Part shown: positions 26,288 to 36,250 of the stretch, piece after piece | Layout of the letters: each line of letters opens with the position of its first letter | How positions within the stretch are numbered: the stretch's first letter is position 1 | NCBI GenBank assembly: GCA_963676355.1 | Contig: OY781093.1 | Span: forward strand, 1,736,001 to 1,800,000 | Source: JAGLOK01 sp963676355 | Lineage (GTDB): Bacteria; Bacillota; Clostridia; Christensenellales; UMGS416 | Length of the DNA stretch: 64,000 nt | Reading direction: 5' to 3' | Notes under the pieces: generated by a model | What the model was told of the DNA's origin: nothing | Seen by the model: the letters and a program-made list of their open reading frames with translations, nothing else | The model's database searches: none | Position numbers and translations under genes: made by a program

Positions 26288-26322
26288 AAAGGAATTTTAC
26301 ACTATATTAAGCTTAGTGTCAA
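26288..26322 (-). promoter_or_regulatory. Leaderless promoter of lipoprotein copy 3
   Basis: Read on the minus strand: TTGACA (26317-26322), a 17-base spacer, TAAAAT (26294-26299), six bases (TCCTTT, which cannot act as a ribosome site) and then ATG. Confidence 0.75.
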
Positions 26323-26549
26323 TTATTCGCATTTAGAAAATATGTAAATATAAGTAATGGTGCTGCAATTGAAATACTATTATATAGAATTTATAGGAAA
26401 TAATATATTTTGAGAGCTTTTTACTACAAAAATTATATATATTAGGCAAGAATTTTATTCAAATTGTTCAAAAAAATTAATATTTCGATAGAAAATGAAA
26501 TGTTTTTGTAGTAAAATAATGGTTCAGTTGTCTATCTGGAGCTTATATA

Positions 26550-28169
26550 TTGGAAAGTAATGTAAAAACAAGAAAAAGCATATTTATAGTTTTATTTTTT
26601 ATACTGCTTATTGTAGTATCTTTTTTGACATTTATCATAATGTGCTCAGTTGAGACAAAAATTCGCGATGTAAAATTTGACGAAATTAAAATTCAAGAAC
26701 AAAGAGTGGTGGAGCTTGAACATTCAGTTTTTGGGGAGGCTTTAAGCAACGCCATATCAGATTTAAAATATTTTCAAAGCATAACAAAAAAAGCATTAAA
26801 TGAAAATGGATTTGATGAAGATTTTATATATAATATGACAGAGTTTTCATATCAAAATGCGAAATATAGCTATATGCGCTTTTTGGATGCAGACGGTGTT
26901 GAGCAATTTAATATCACTCTTACTGATAATAATGCTTATGCGATTGGAAAAAACAAACTTAAAGATTATTCATATAAAGACTATTTTAAGATTACAAAAT
27001 TAATAGACTCAAACAGTGTGTATATCACACCGCTTGAGCTTAGCCGAATTGACGGTGTGGTGGAAACACCATATAAACCGTTTATGTATCTTACTACACC
27101 AATTTACAGCGATGATGAAAATGAATTTTTGGGTATTGTTGTGCTAAATTTCCTAGCTGAATCAATGCTTAATGATTTTAGAAATATAGCAGAAACCAGC
27201 AATGGAGAAGTGGTGCTTTTAAACTCCAACGGCGACTGGCTTTTAAGCAATCAGCAAGAGCGTGAATGGAACTTTATGTTTCAGGGAAGATCAGCACTGA
27301 AATTTGGATTTTACTATGATGAATGGAAAATCATAACCCAAGAAGACGGGCAGACGGTGACGGATAACGGCCTGTTTACTCACGGCGTGGTTGATTTGTC
27401 TGAAAAGATACAGCATGGCTCAAAGGATATTGAAGGAGACATATTGCTGGGCGATGGAAAGCTATACATTGTGTCATATATTTTGAGAGATGATGGCATG
27501 GAAGATATATTCCTAGACAGGCCTTATAGCCTTGCAAGATATGTTTTTAGAAATAGAATATATGTGTTTATTTTAATATTTCTTGTATGCATTTTGATTA
27601 CCTTTTTAGGCTTTTTATATTACAAAGGATATATAAAAACTAAAATACACTCGGAGTTTGATTCGCTTACGCATCTATATAACAGGCGAAGAGGGACAAG
27701 CCGCCTAGAGGATATATTGTCCCATCATGAACGCGAGAAGATGAATGTGAGCTTGTGCTTTGTAGATGTAAATGGCTTAAAGCAGGTAAATGATATATTA
27801 GGACACAGGTCGGGCGATGAGCTTTTGAGCACAGTTTCAAAGGTGGTTAGAGACTCTATTCGTACTCAGGATTTTGCGGCCCGAATGGGTGGCGACGAAT
27901 TTATGATAATCTTTTATGGTATAGGAAAAGAAGAGTCAGAAAAGGTTTGGAGCAGGATTAAAAACAGATTTGAAATGATAAATAAAAGTGAAAACCGCGA
28001 TTATATTATAAGCGCAAGCCATGGTATTGTAAGCTGCGAAATTGGTGATTGCAAAAAGGATACAAATGAGCTTATAAAAACAGCGGATGAGCTTATGTAT
28101 ATTGAGAAAAGAAAAATAAAAAAAGACCTTAAAGTTATTAGGCTTAGCAGTTCTGAAGACATAGTATGA
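26550..28169 (+). CDS. Membrane-bound diguanylate cyclase (Cache-like sensor plus GGDEF)
   Basis: A 539-residue protein. TM1 is about residues 10-32. An external sensor domain of about 300 residues, with the look of a double Cache domain (YSYMRFLDADGVEQFNI, YITPLELSRIDGVVETPYKP, STPIYSDDENEFLGIVVLNF-type strands), ends in TM2 (about 332-355). The C-terminal GGDEF domain has GGDEF at 447-451 and an inhibitory-site RTQD at 438-441, so it should make c-di-GMP from GTP with product feedback. The start is TTG with TCTGGAG eight bases upstream; no in-frame ATG is nearby. A paralogue follows in tandem. The external ligand is unknown. Confidence 0.9.
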   Translation: MESNVKTRKSIFIVLFFILLIVVSFLTFIIMCSVETKIRDVKFDEIKIQEQRVVELEHSVFGEALSNAISDLKYFQSITKKALNENGFDEDFIYNMTEFSYQNAKYSYMRFLDADGVEQFNITLTDNNAYAIGKNKLKDYSYKDYFKITKLIDSNSVYITPLELSRIDGVVETPYKPFMYLTTPIYSDDENEFLGIVVLNFLAESMLNDFRNIAETSNGEVVLLNSNGDWLLSNQQEREWNFMFQGRSALKFGFYYDEWKIITQEDGQTVTDNGLFTHGVVDLSEKIQHGSKDIEGDILLGDGKLYIVSYILRDDGMEDIFLDRPYSLARYVFRNRIYVFILIFLVCILITFLGFLYYKGYIKTKIHSEFDSLTHLYNRRRGTSRLEDILSHHEREKMNVSLCFVDVNGLKQVNDILGHRSGDELLSTVSKVVRDSIRTQDFAARMGGDEFMIIFYGIGKEESEKVWSRIKNRFEMINKSENRDYIISASHGIVSCEIGDCKKDTNELIKTADELMYIEKRKIKKDLKVIRLSSSEDIV

Positions 28170-28197
28170 CTATAGTCCACCCATTCCGTCATTATTC

Positions 28198-28227
28198 TTG
28201 ATAATGATTGTTTAAGTATGGTAAAAT
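28198..28227 (+). promoter_or_regulatory. Promoter of the second cyclase gene
   Basis: TTGATA (28198-28203), an 18-base spacer and TAAAAT (28222-28227) lie about 30 bases before the ATG, so the second cyclase can be expressed independently. Confidence 0.55.
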
Positions 28228-28257
28228 ATAATAAAGAAAATTACCGTAGGTACTTTT

Positions 28258-29862
28258 ATGAAAAATAAAGAGTTTAAAGTAGGGGTTAAACATTTTTTAT
28301 TTTACACAACTATTTGCTTTGCAATCCTTTTTGTTATCTGTTTTTCCATATTAATTGTAATTGAACGAAGAGTTCGCATAACAAAATTTGAAGAAGTTAA
28401 AATTAGTGAGCAAGTCGCAGTAAATCTTGGGGCTGAAATTTTGGGTGCAGAGTTTTCAGATATAACGGCGGATTTATTGTTTATATCTTATATTTTTAGT
28501 AATTATGGCGTAACAGAGAATGTATTGTCAGATGCTGAGAAAAGCTGGTCGGAGTTTTCCAGGCTTAAAAGGACATATGATCAAATTCGTTATATAGATG
28601 AAGATGGCAACGAAGTAGTAAGGGTAAACTACATTGATGGCGATTCATATATAGTGCCTGAAGAGGATCTTCAAAACAAAGCTGACAGATATTATTTTAC
28701 AGAAACTGCGGCTTTAGATGACTGTTGTTTGTATATTTCACCCTTAGATTTAAATATTGAAAATGGCAAAATAGAAATACCATATAAGCCAATGATAAGA
28801 TTTTCCAAGCCTATATATGTTGATGGCGAATTTAAAGGAATCGTAATAGTAAACTATATAGCAGAGCAGATTTTAGATACTTTCCGAAAGATAGCAAGCC
28901 AAAGTGCAAGGAACATGGCTTTATTAAACGACAATGGATACTGGCTTTCAAGCGAAGATTCTTTGCAAGAATGGACCTTTATGTTTGAGGACAGAGAAAA
29001 TGATACCTTTAGCAGTCACTTTCCAAAAGAGTGGGATTTAGCACAGCATAAAGATGCCCAGACGCTGACTGAAAACGGGCTTTTTACATATAGGAGTGTA
29101 GACTTAACACAGAAAGCTAATTTTGGTTCCATCATAGAAGATGTAGAGGTTCATCTGAATGGAGGAGACTGGCATGTTGTAAGCTATGTTTTAAGAGAGG
29201 AAGATCCTGACTCGCTATATTACGAAAATCTTTTTCAACTAATGATTGAAGAATTAATTGAAAACATAGTGATGATTCTAGTCCTCTTTGTTATTTCTAT
29301 AGCATTCGCCATTCTATTATATCTTTATATGAAATCGTACGTAAAGATTAGATACTATTCCAGATACGATTCACTCACCAATATATATAATCGTCATTAT
29401 GCGACTACCAAGCTGGATGAAATGCTGGTTTTAAAGGAGCGTAAACATTTTAAGCTAAGCCTTTGCTTTGTTGATGTAAACGGACTTAAAGAAGTCAACG
29501 ATAATCTGGGGCACAAAGCAGGCGATGAGCTTTTAAAAACAGTTGCTACTATTATGAAAAATCAGGTTAGAGAAACGGACTTTGTGGCACGCATGGGCGG
29601 AGACGAATTTCTTATTGCATTTCCAAGAACAGGGGCGGAGGTTGCAGAAGCAGTTTGGCAAAGGATTTTGGAGAACCTTAAGAATATAAATGATACTGAA
29701 GAGCGCGATTATATAATTAGTGTAAGCCATGGGATTGTGATGTGCGACATTGAGCATGCTTGTGCCACAACGGATAGGCTAATTAAAGAAGCTGACAATC
29801 ACATGTATGAAGAAAAAAGCATATTAAAGAAAAACTTCTATGCTGTAAGATCTAAAAAATAG
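28258..29862 (+). CDS. Membrane-bound diguanylate cyclase (paralogue of the previous gene)
   Basis: A 534-residue protein that aligns end to end with its neighbour. TM1 is about 14-36, the Cache-like external domain carries the same landmarks (IRYIDEDGNEVVRVNY, LYISPLDLNIENGKIEIPYKP, SKPIYVDGEFKGIVIVNY), and TM2 is about 337-360. GGDEF falls at exactly the same residues (447-451) and the inhibitory RETD at 438-441. Catalytic residues are intact. The two sensor domains have diverged, so the pair may respond to different ligands while feeding the same messenger pool. The ribosome site is weak (GTAGGTAC). Confidence 0.9.
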   Translation: MKNKEFKVGVKHFLFYTTICFAILFVICFSILIVIERRVRITKFEEVKISEQVAVNLGAEILGAEFSDITADLLFISYIFSNYGVTENVLSDAEKSWSEFSRLKRTYDQIRYIDEDGNEVVRVNYIDGDSYIVPEEDLQNKADRYYFTETAALDDCCLYISPLDLNIENGKIEIPYKPMIRFSKPIYVDGEFKGIVIVNYIAEQILDTFRKIASQSARNMALLNDNGYWLSSEDSLQEWTFMFEDRENDTFSSHFPKEWDLAQHKDAQTLTENGLFTYRSVDLTQKANFGSIIEDVEVHLNGGDWHVVSYVLREEDPDSLYYENLFQLMIEELIENIVMILVLFVISIAFAILLYLYMKSYVKIRYYSRYDSLTNIYNRHYATTKLDEMLVLKERKHFKLSLCFVDVNGLKEVNDNLGHKAGDELLKTVATIMKNQVRETDFVARMGGDEFLIAFPRTGAEVAEAVWQRILENLKNINDTEERDYIISVSHGIVMCDIEHACATTDRLIKEADNHMYEEKSILKKNFYAVRSKK

Positions 29863-29914
29863 AGAATCTTGTCCTTGAAATATATTTAATATAATTTAAT
29901 TGGGAGGAACAATT

Positions 29915-30214
29915 ATGAAACGCAAACTAGCACTTGTTTTTATATTGATAGTTATAACTGCATTTTTACTGACATCTTGCATACCGGGAGACGGCAAGCA
30001 CACAACGAACAAACCTGCGGGATTTTTCTGGGGCGTGTGGCATGGTTGGATTGCACCGGTTTCTGTCGTGGTTGGTATATTCAATCATGACATTCGTGTG
30101 TATGAAACCCAAAACACCGGTTGGTGGTATGACTTTGGCTTTTACATTGCAGTCATATCAGGCTTTGGCGGGCTTGGCTTGGCAAGGCGGCGCAAGCACA
30201 AAGATCCGGACTGA
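29915..30214 (+). CDS. Small membrane lipoprotein, conserved hypothetical type
   Basis: A 99-residue protein. ATG at 29915 is used because GGGAGG lies just upstream; an upstream TTG overlaps that site. The signal (1-21) ends LLTS before Cys22. The mature part has FFWGVWHGWIAP, VSVVVGIF and DIRVYE.QNTGWWYDFGF followed by a C-terminal hydrophobic segment (YIAVISGFGGLGLA) and a basic end (RRRKHK). This GVWHGWIAP pattern is, to my knowledge, common in small Bacillota and Bacteroidota proteins of unknown function. It probably sits in the membrane with both an N-terminal lipid and a C-terminal helix. Confidence 0.75.
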   Translation: MKRKLALVFILIVITAFLLTSCIPGDGKHTTNKPAGFFWGVWHGWIAPVSVVVGIFNHDIRVYETQNTGWWYDFGFYIAVISGFGGLGLARRRKHKDPD

Positions 30215-30309
30215 CATAATACAGTTCCAAACTTTATACTTTCTAAATAATAATTAAAGCCGTTTGGAGTTATTAAATTTGCTGCAAATTGTTTTGCTAT
30301 GCCTAAATT

Positions 30310-31180
30310 TTGGTGTTCAGGGTGGTCGACTTACAACCCCTCTGTCCTTCGGACATCTCCCCTCACTAGGGGCGAGAGTGTTAGCGTGAATGTTAATTTT
30401 GAAGTGTAGGCGAGCAAAGCGAGGTCTTTTGGAAAGTTAGTTAGTATATATGTGGTGGGATAAAGTGTCTGCGCCGCAATAAGAGGCTTGGGTAATAGTA
30501 TTAGCCTTGGGAACGCTACACTCGTTTCCTACTTTGTGAGCACAAAGTAGGGCAAAAGCGCGAACGCCTCAACCGTTTTCTATCTTAGCTGACTGCTTTT
30601 GCAAACTGGTTGAAGGGTTCGCATTTCTTTTTACTAAAGTTTGGTGGAACGCTCTGCGGAGCTGAAATTTGATTAAAAACTATAAAGCGAAGAAAGCATT
30701 TTTTTCTCGGTTTACGGTTTTGTGCAGCTTGGGAAAAAGTTGCCCCCTGAAGGGGGCTGTTGAACGAAGTGAAACGGGGGTGCGGGTGTGGGGCGCAGCC
30801 CCACGGTTAGCCCAGCCGCTACGAAGCTTTATAAAAAATAAAAAGTTTGACGGCGTTCGGGGTGGTTAGTTAGTATATATGTGGTGAAAAACGTGTCTAC
30901 GCCTCATAATATGGATTTAAACAGAAGTGCAGAGCTTGAGTAGCGAAATCGCTTTGCATATTTTATTGTCTACAGCAAATTTTAATTGCGCAGTCGACGC
31001 ACCTCCCATTTAGGGGAGGGGAACCGCGCGAAGCGTGGTGGAGGGGTTTAATAAAGCAAGCGCTCGGGATGACTTGCTTTCGCGGTCTACAGCTTCATGT
31101 AGCTTGAGTGGAATATAGATGTTGGATTTTTGTGAAAACAAGAGGGAGCGCGAGGGAGACGGAGTCTCCCTCGCATAAAG
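30310..31180 (+). repeat. Repeat block 4 (C-E-D'-F-H-B plus hairpin module I)
   Basis: Between the small lipoprotein and the GH9 gene. The order is C (30335-30380), E (30420-30510), D' (30524-30700), F (30730-30870), H (30890-30987), B (30988-31049) and then module I. Module I is an 11-pair hairpin (arms GCGAGGGAGAC, 31150-31160, and GTCTCCCTCGC, 31164-31174); a related diverged copy lies near 46685-46715. This is the first D' copy in the window: its head hairpin is TACTTTGTG/CACAAAGTA instead of the T/A-run palindrome of D. After 31180 the sequence is unique. Confidence 0.85.
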
Positions 31181-31316
31181 AATCCTTTCCTCGCCAGTGG
31201 TCAGTTTGCAAAAAGACAGAAATTTCTGCGAGGATTTATTTTGTTTGCAAAAAGACATTAGATGTTGGATATTATCAGAAAAACCCAACCGCAAAATAGT
31301 GCAACAAAATACTGCC

Positions 31317-31350
31317 TTTACTAATTTATCAACCCCATTACAATAAGTAT
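31317..31350 (+). promoter_or_regulatory. Leaderless promoter of the GH9 gene
   Basis: TTTACT (31317-31322), a 16-base spacer and TACAAT (31339-31344) are followed by exactly six bases (AAGTAT) and the ATG at 31351. No Shine-Dalgarno site is present. Confidence 0.65.
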
Positions 31351-33117
31351 ATGAGAAAGCTGCTATCCCTTGTTATAATATGCGCGTTATTTGCCTCCTG
31401 TTCACCTATGGAGGCTAAAAGTATTGAGCAAAATACTATAGCAGACTTGCAAAGCCCTTCACCGACAATGACTCAGGAGAAAATTATGTATAAGCTAAAT
31501 GAAAAGATCACAGTAAACCAAGTTGGCTTTATGTCTTCCGGTAAGAAAACATTCTGGGCGTTAGGGGATGCGCAATCATTTAGTGTGGTGAATGCAGATA
31601 CACAGGAGATAGTATTTTCAGGCGATATGGTTTCAGTTGGCATGGACAGTGCAATCGGAAGCCAAGCGGCATACGGCGATTTTAGTGATGTAGTTAAAGA
31701 GGGTAATTACTTCGTCGCTGTAGACGAAGATAAATCATATACGTTTGAAATAAAAGATGATGCATATAACAGCGTTGCAGACGGCATGCTTAAAATGCTG
31801 TATTTGCAAAGATGCGGTGTGGAGCTTGAAGAGCGGTTTGCAGGCGAATATGCACATGACGCGTGTCACACATTAGATGGCGAGATATGGGGACAAAAGG
31901 ACAGCACCATAAACATACAGGGTGGCTGGCATGATGCTGGCGACTATGGAAGATACAGCGTGCCGTGTGCAAGAACCATCGCGGATTTATTATTTACCTA
32001 TCAACTATATCCTGATGTTTTTGGCGATGATTTAAATATCCCAGAAAGCGGCAATGGAATACCTGACATTTTGGATGAGGCGCGCGTTGGTCTTGAATGG
32101 CTTCTTATGATGCAAGATGAAAGCGGCGGCGTCTATCATAAATACACATCAGCCGGATTTCCGGGAATGATTATGCCCGAGCAAGACTTTTTAACACACT
32201 ATGCTATCTCGATTTCTCCGACGGCGACTGCAAGCTTTGCGGCCATCATGGCAAAGGCATCTGGAGTATATGAAACTATCGATGCGGATTTTGCAGACAA
32301 GATGAAGCAAGCATCCATTACGGCATGGGAGTTCATGAAAGCAAATCCGGAGCTTCCTCTTTTTGAAAACCCAGATGGCGTTTCAACAGGAGATTATAGA
32401 GATTTATCATCGCAGGATGAAATGTACTGGGCGGCTGTGGAGCTTTTCCTTCTTACTGGCGCAAGCGACTATCTGGAAGAAGCAAAGGCGCTATACACTC
32501 CGCATACAGCTCTTTTTTGGTCGGACACATTGGAGTGGTACGATGTTGGTTTTTTGGGAACGTTCTCATATCTTTTGTCTGATGGCGCGGACAAAGAAAG
32601 CGACTTCTATAAAGCTATCAAAAAGGACACACTGGAAACTGCTGACAAGCTTTGTGAGCTTGGAGAGAGCCGTGCGTTCAATGTGGCGATGGATGACAAG
32701 GACTATATATGGGGCAGTAACATGGTGCTCACAAACCGTGCGGACGTGTTGCTTATGGCATATGAGCTGCAAAAGGATGATAGATATATCAAAATCGCGC
32801 AGGCACACCTAAACTATCTGCTGGGCGCTAACGCGTTATCGCAAAGCTATGTGACTGGATTTGGATCAAAACCCATAATGTTTCCTCACGACAGACCATC
32901 TGTTGCAGACAGGATAAAACAGCCAAAACCCGGCATGGTGTCGGGCGGCCCGAATGCTGCTCTGCAAGATCCCGTGGCGCAGGCAAACTTCAATGAAAAC
33001 ACGCCACCTGCACTGTGCTTTTCGGACGAAACCGCATCATATTCTATGAATGAGATAACTACATATTGGAATTCATCGGCAATGTTTCTAACAGCAGGTT
33101 TGATTGCTAATAAATAG
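31351..33117 (+). CDS. GH9 endoglucanase, lipid-anchored
   Basis: A 588-residue glycoside hydrolase family 9 enzyme (inverting beta-1,4-glucanase). The signal (1-16) ends FAS before Cys17, so it is predicted to be lipid-anchored at the cell surface rather than released or cellulosomal; no dockerin or carbohydrate-binding module is visible. Residues about 48-135 form the Ig-like domain typical of CelD-type GH9 (INQVGF-like VNQVGFMSSGKK), followed by the (alpha/alpha)6 barrel. The nucleophile-water base region is WHDAGDYGRY (Asp195, Asp198), HDRPS carries the substrate His, and Glu568 in MNEITTYWNS is the acid. It heads a unit with a binding protein and a two-component system. Confidence 0.92.
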   Translation: MRKLLSLVIICALFASCSPMEAKSIEQNTIADLQSPSPTMTQEKIMYKLNEKITVNQVGFMSSGKKTFWALGDAQSFSVVNADTQEIVFSGDMVSVGMDSAIGSQAAYGDFSDVVKEGNYFVAVDEDKSYTFEIKDDAYNSVADGMLKMLYLQRCGVELEERFAGEYAHDACHTLDGEIWGQKDSTINIQGGWHDAGDYGRYSVPCARTIADLLFTYQLYPDVFGDDLNIPESGNGIPDILDEARVGLEWLLMMQDESGGVYHKYTSAGFPGMIMPEQDFLTHYAISISPTATASFAAIMAKASGVYETIDADFADKMKQASITAWEFMKANPELPLFENPDGVSTGDYRDLSSQDEMYWAAVELFLLTGASDYLEEAKALYTPHTALFWSDTLEWYDVGFLGTFSYLLSDGADKESDFYKAIKKDTLETADKLCELGESRAFNVAMDDKDYIWGSNMVLTNRADVLLMAYELQKDDRYIKIAQAHLNYLLGANALSQSYVTGFGSKPIMFPHDRPSVADRIKQPKPGMVSGGPNAALQDPVAQANFNENTPPALCFSDETASYSMNEITTYWNSSAMFLTAGLIANK

Positions 33118-33150
33118 GTGGTATACTATCATCTATAAGGAGATGTCCTG

Positions 33151-34410
33151 ATGAAAAAGACTTTAGTTATAGTTATAATTGCGGTGCTTATGTTTTCTTC
33201 CTGTTCGCAAGGCGCAACTGATGGCCCGAAGATAGATGAAATGGTGAGCGATGATACAATTACACTTAGATTTGTAAACTCATGGGGTGGCGCAGATTCC
33301 AATGCGGACGCTCTGCAGCTTATTTTTGATAGATTTGAAGACAAATATCCAAACATAGAAATACAAAATGAAGCAACCTTTGGCGATGACTTTCTCCCGA
33401 AGCTTAAAACAGACTTTGCAACAGGCAATGATCCTGATGTTTTTGGCATATGGCCGGGCTCTGACATGGAGGCACTCATTGAAGCAGGGAAGGCTGCGGA
33501 CTTAACGGAGCTTATAAACTCCGATCCCGAGTGGAAGGATAGCTTTTATAACGCTTGGGACTATTGCACATTTGATGAGAAAATATACGGACTTCCTGTT
33601 GAGATAATCTATGAAGCGCTTTTTATAAACACCGAAATATTTGAAAGATACGATGTGGAAGCTCCAAAGACATATGAAGACTTTATGATATTGGTCAGGC
33701 TTTTTTCAAGCCGTGGCATAGTGCCCATCGCCTATAACTATCAGGCGGAAGGCACATATCTATATCAAAACATTGTAGCTCAGATGGGTGGTCTTTCAGG
33801 TGATGGCGATGTTCAGATATATAAAGAAGGCATGGCTTGGATGAAAGAGCTTTATGACAGGCACGCATTTCCTGAGGATGCTTATCTTTTAAGCAACTTG
33901 CAGCGCAACAATCTCTTCCTTGAAGGAAAGGCCGCGATGATAGTTCAAGGCTCTTGGTTTACAAGAAATATCTATGAGGCAGGGATGGTTGAAAAAGTGG
34001 ACATGGTGCCATTTCCTGTGTTTGACAAGGAAAACCCCGATGATTACAGCCTAATTTACGGACTTGGCTGTGGTACATTTTTTATAAGCCAAAAAGCGTT
34101 TGACGATGAAGCAAAAAAAGATGCTGCAATACTTTTACTGCGAGAGCTGACATCAAAAGAAGCTTCGGCTGTTTTAACCAACGAATCAGGCTTTATAAGC
34201 AACGTTGATTTATCAGGCAAAAAAAATACTTATCCCTCGCTTTATACAAGGGGAATGGAGCTTATTCAAAATGCAAATGAGCTTGTGCCGCCCATGGATT
34301 CGCTTATTGACCGCAACGACTGGGGAAATATTTTGGTGCCCGGCTTTGCGGACGTATATAGATATGGCAATGAAAAGATAGACGAAATATGGAGCAGGAT
34401 GGATGACTAA
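33151..34410 (+). CDS. ABC-transporter sugar-binding lipoprotein (family 1)
   Basis: A 419-residue extracellular solute-binding protein. The signal ends FSS before Cys18. Family features are TLRFVNSWGG near the start, KLKTDFATGNDPDVFGIWPG, and the GLPVEIIYEALFINTEIFE hinge. It should bind an oligosaccharide for a CUT1 importer or act as a sensor partner: the kinase gene overlaps its end by 8 bases, and the nearest permeases are 4.5 kb away with their own binding protein. It lies 33 bases after GH9 with an AAGGAG ribosome site, so it is co-transcribed with the cellulase. The ligand is probably a cello-oligosaccharide, inferred from context. Confidence 0.88.
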   Translation: MKKTLVIVIIAVLMFSSCSQGATDGPKIDEMVSDDTITLRFVNSWGGADSNADALQLIFDRFEDKYPNIEIQNEATFGDDFLPKLKTDFATGNDPDVFGIWPGSDMEALIEAGKAADLTELINSDPEWKDSFYNAWDYCTFDEKIYGLPVEIIYEALFINTEIFERYDVEAPKTYEDFMILVRLFSSRGIVPIAYNYQAEGTYLYQNIVAQMGGLSGDGDVQIYKEGMAWMKELYDRHAFPEDAYLLSNLQRNNLFLEGKAAMIVQGSWFTRNIYEAGMVEKVDMVPFPVFDKENPDDYSLIYGLGCGTFFISQKAFDDEAKKDAAILLLRELTSKEASAVLTNESGFISNVDLSGKKNTYPSLYTRGMELIQNANELVPPMDSLIDRNDWGNILVPGFADVYRYGNEKIDEIWSRMDD

Positions 34411-36250
34411 AAAAACCAGTTGGTATAAAAGCATAACTCGTGATATAAGCCTCAAACAGAAGCTTATAGGATTTATGATTATTCAGCTTTTCACGCTTTC
34501 TGTGGCCATCACAATCATTTCATATTATAGTGCTTCAAAATCCATGCAGGAGCATTCAGTGAGCTTTGCAAGCGAGCTTTTATCAACCAAAACCTATCAG
34601 GTGTCCGAGTATTTAAGGCGTGTGGAGCAGTATTCACAGGACATATTGTATGAGGACTCGATATATGCGCTTTTGGGGCAGACGGCAGACTTTGACTCCA
34701 GCGATTTATTTGCAGAGCGCGACAGAATGGGCATCTTGGAGGAGTATGGCGGACCTGTTATAAATACATTTTCTAAGACCATAATGTCAAGGGTTGAGAT
34801 ACAGTCCATGGCACTCTTAGATGAAAACGGCGAGCTTTGGATAAGCCAAGATGACAATTCAAAAGACTTTGATATCGCTACCTTTTTAAAAACCGATGCG
34901 ACAGAGATTATAATGCGCGGCTCAATGAACCAAGACAATACTCACCTATATATCCACAAAGAAGACGGCGAGGCCAAAAACATATTTGTAATACGAGAGC
35001 TATCCTCACCAGACACTTATGAGCCGTTGGGCTACTTTGTGCTGATGACGGATTATGCCTATTTTCACTCGCTTCTTGAAAGCTCAGAGGAAGAGGCAGG
35101 ATATAAACTAATGCTGGTTTCAGGAGATGGCACAGTTATATATCAAGCAGGCGGCGCTGTGGAAGGCGTGTACTCATATATTGATAGAGACATACTGTGG
35201 CAAGTGGACAGAGATAACGGTGTTTTATACACTCGTGGTGAGGTGCAGAGCACTGACTGGACGCTTATCGCTGTGCAGGATTTATCAGTGCTTTTTTCAG
35301 ACACCGTATTTTTGCGCAACACTTTGCTTGCTATAAGTGGAGTAGCAGTTTTGATTTTTGGGCTGCTGTCCATTGTGTTTGCAAGTGATATACTAAAACC
35401 TGTGCAAAGGATGATTGCTTCCATGAAACGCGTGCAAGGCGGCGAAACAGGCGTTAATGTCAAGGTGGACAGAAACGATGAGCTTGGCTACATGAGCAAG
35501 ACCTTTAACAACATGATAAGAAAAAATGAGCAGTTGGTGCGCAGCATATATAGAGCGGAAATCACTAAAAAGGATGCGGAGCTTCAGGCTTTGCAGTCGC
35601 AGATTAATCCGCACTTTTTATACAACACACTTGAATCCATATCATGGCGCGCTCGGCTTTCTGGTGTTGACGAGATAAGCGAGATGGTGGAAGATCTGGC
35701 GGAGATTATGGAAGCAGGCGTTGGCAAAAGCGAGGAGTTTATTCCTTTGTCTGTGGAGCTTGAGTACATAGACACCTATCTGCGCATCATGAAGCGCAGG
35801 TTTGAAGATCGGCTCAAAACAAAGATTGCGGCCGATGAAGAGCTTTTAAACTATAAAGTGCCAAAGCTATTGATACAGCCGCTTATTGAAAATGCCATCT
35901 ATCACGGAATCGACAAAGCTTCAGAAGGCGGCTTTATCGACCTTAGCGCATACACGGATAAAGTGTATGTGTACATCAAGGTGATAAACTCCGGAAGACC
36001 GATAACAGAAGGCGAGATGGAGACTATAAACTCGCATCTTATTATGCCAAGCGATGAGTATTTTTATAACCTCAGGGAAAACCAGAGGTCGAATGTGGGA
36101 ATTGAAAACGTTAATCGAAGAATAAAGCTTTATTTCGGCGAGGAATATGGGCTTAAAATAAGCAAGGATGAAAACGGACATACGCAGGTGACTGCTATGC
36201 TGCCACGCGGGGGAATGGATGAAGTACAAAGTAGCACTGATAGACGATGA
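34403..36250 (+). CDS. Sensor histidine kinase, YesM type
   Basis: A 615-residue membrane kinase. TM1 is about residues 20-43. An external sensor domain of about 260 residues is followed by TM2 (about 305-328), a HAMP segment (LKPVQRMIASMKRVQGGETGVNV) and a His_kinase domain of the YesM family, with His404 in QINPHFLYNTLESISWRA. A C-terminal ATPase has PKLLIQPLIENAIYHGI (N box) and NVGIENVNRR (G box). It overlaps the binding-protein gene by 8 bases and the regulator by 32, so all are translationally linked. By analogy it senses an oligosaccharide, perhaps through the preceding binding protein. Confidence 0.92.
   Translation: MTKKTSWYKSITRDISLKQKLIGFMIIQLFTLSVAITIISYYSASKSMQEHSVSFASELLSTKTYQVSEYLRRVEQYSQDILYEDSIYALLGQTADFDSSDLFAERDRMGILEEYGGPVINTFSKTIMSRVEIQSMALLDENGELWISQDDNSKDFDIATFLKTDATEIIMRGSMNQDNTHLYIHKEDGEAKNIFVIRELSSPDTYEPLGYFVLMTDYAYFHSLLESSEEEAGYKLMLVSGDGTVIYQAGGAVEGVYSYIDRDILWQVDRDNGVLYTRGEVQSTDWTLIAVQDLSVLFSDTVFLRNTLLAISGVAVLIFGLLSIVFASDILKPVQRMIASMKRVQGGETGVNVKVDRNDELGYMSKTFNNMIRKNEQLVRSIYRAEITKKDAELQALQSQINPHFLYNTLESISWRARLSGVDEISEMVEDLAEIMEAGVGKSEEFIPLSVELEYIDTYLRIMKRRFEDRLKTKIAADEELLNYKVPKLLIQPLIENAIYHGIDKASEGGFIDLSAYTDKVYVYIKVINSGRPITEGEMETINSHLIMPSDEYFYNLRENQRSNVGIENVNRRIKLYFGEEYGLKISKDENGHTQVTAMLPRGGMDEVQSSTDRR

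Noticed and set aside
26288..26549. Searched for a c-di-GMP riboswitch near the GGDEF and HD-GYP genes
   Set aside because: No recognisable core motif was found by eye here or at 12164-12476; a covariance-model search would be needed to exclude it.
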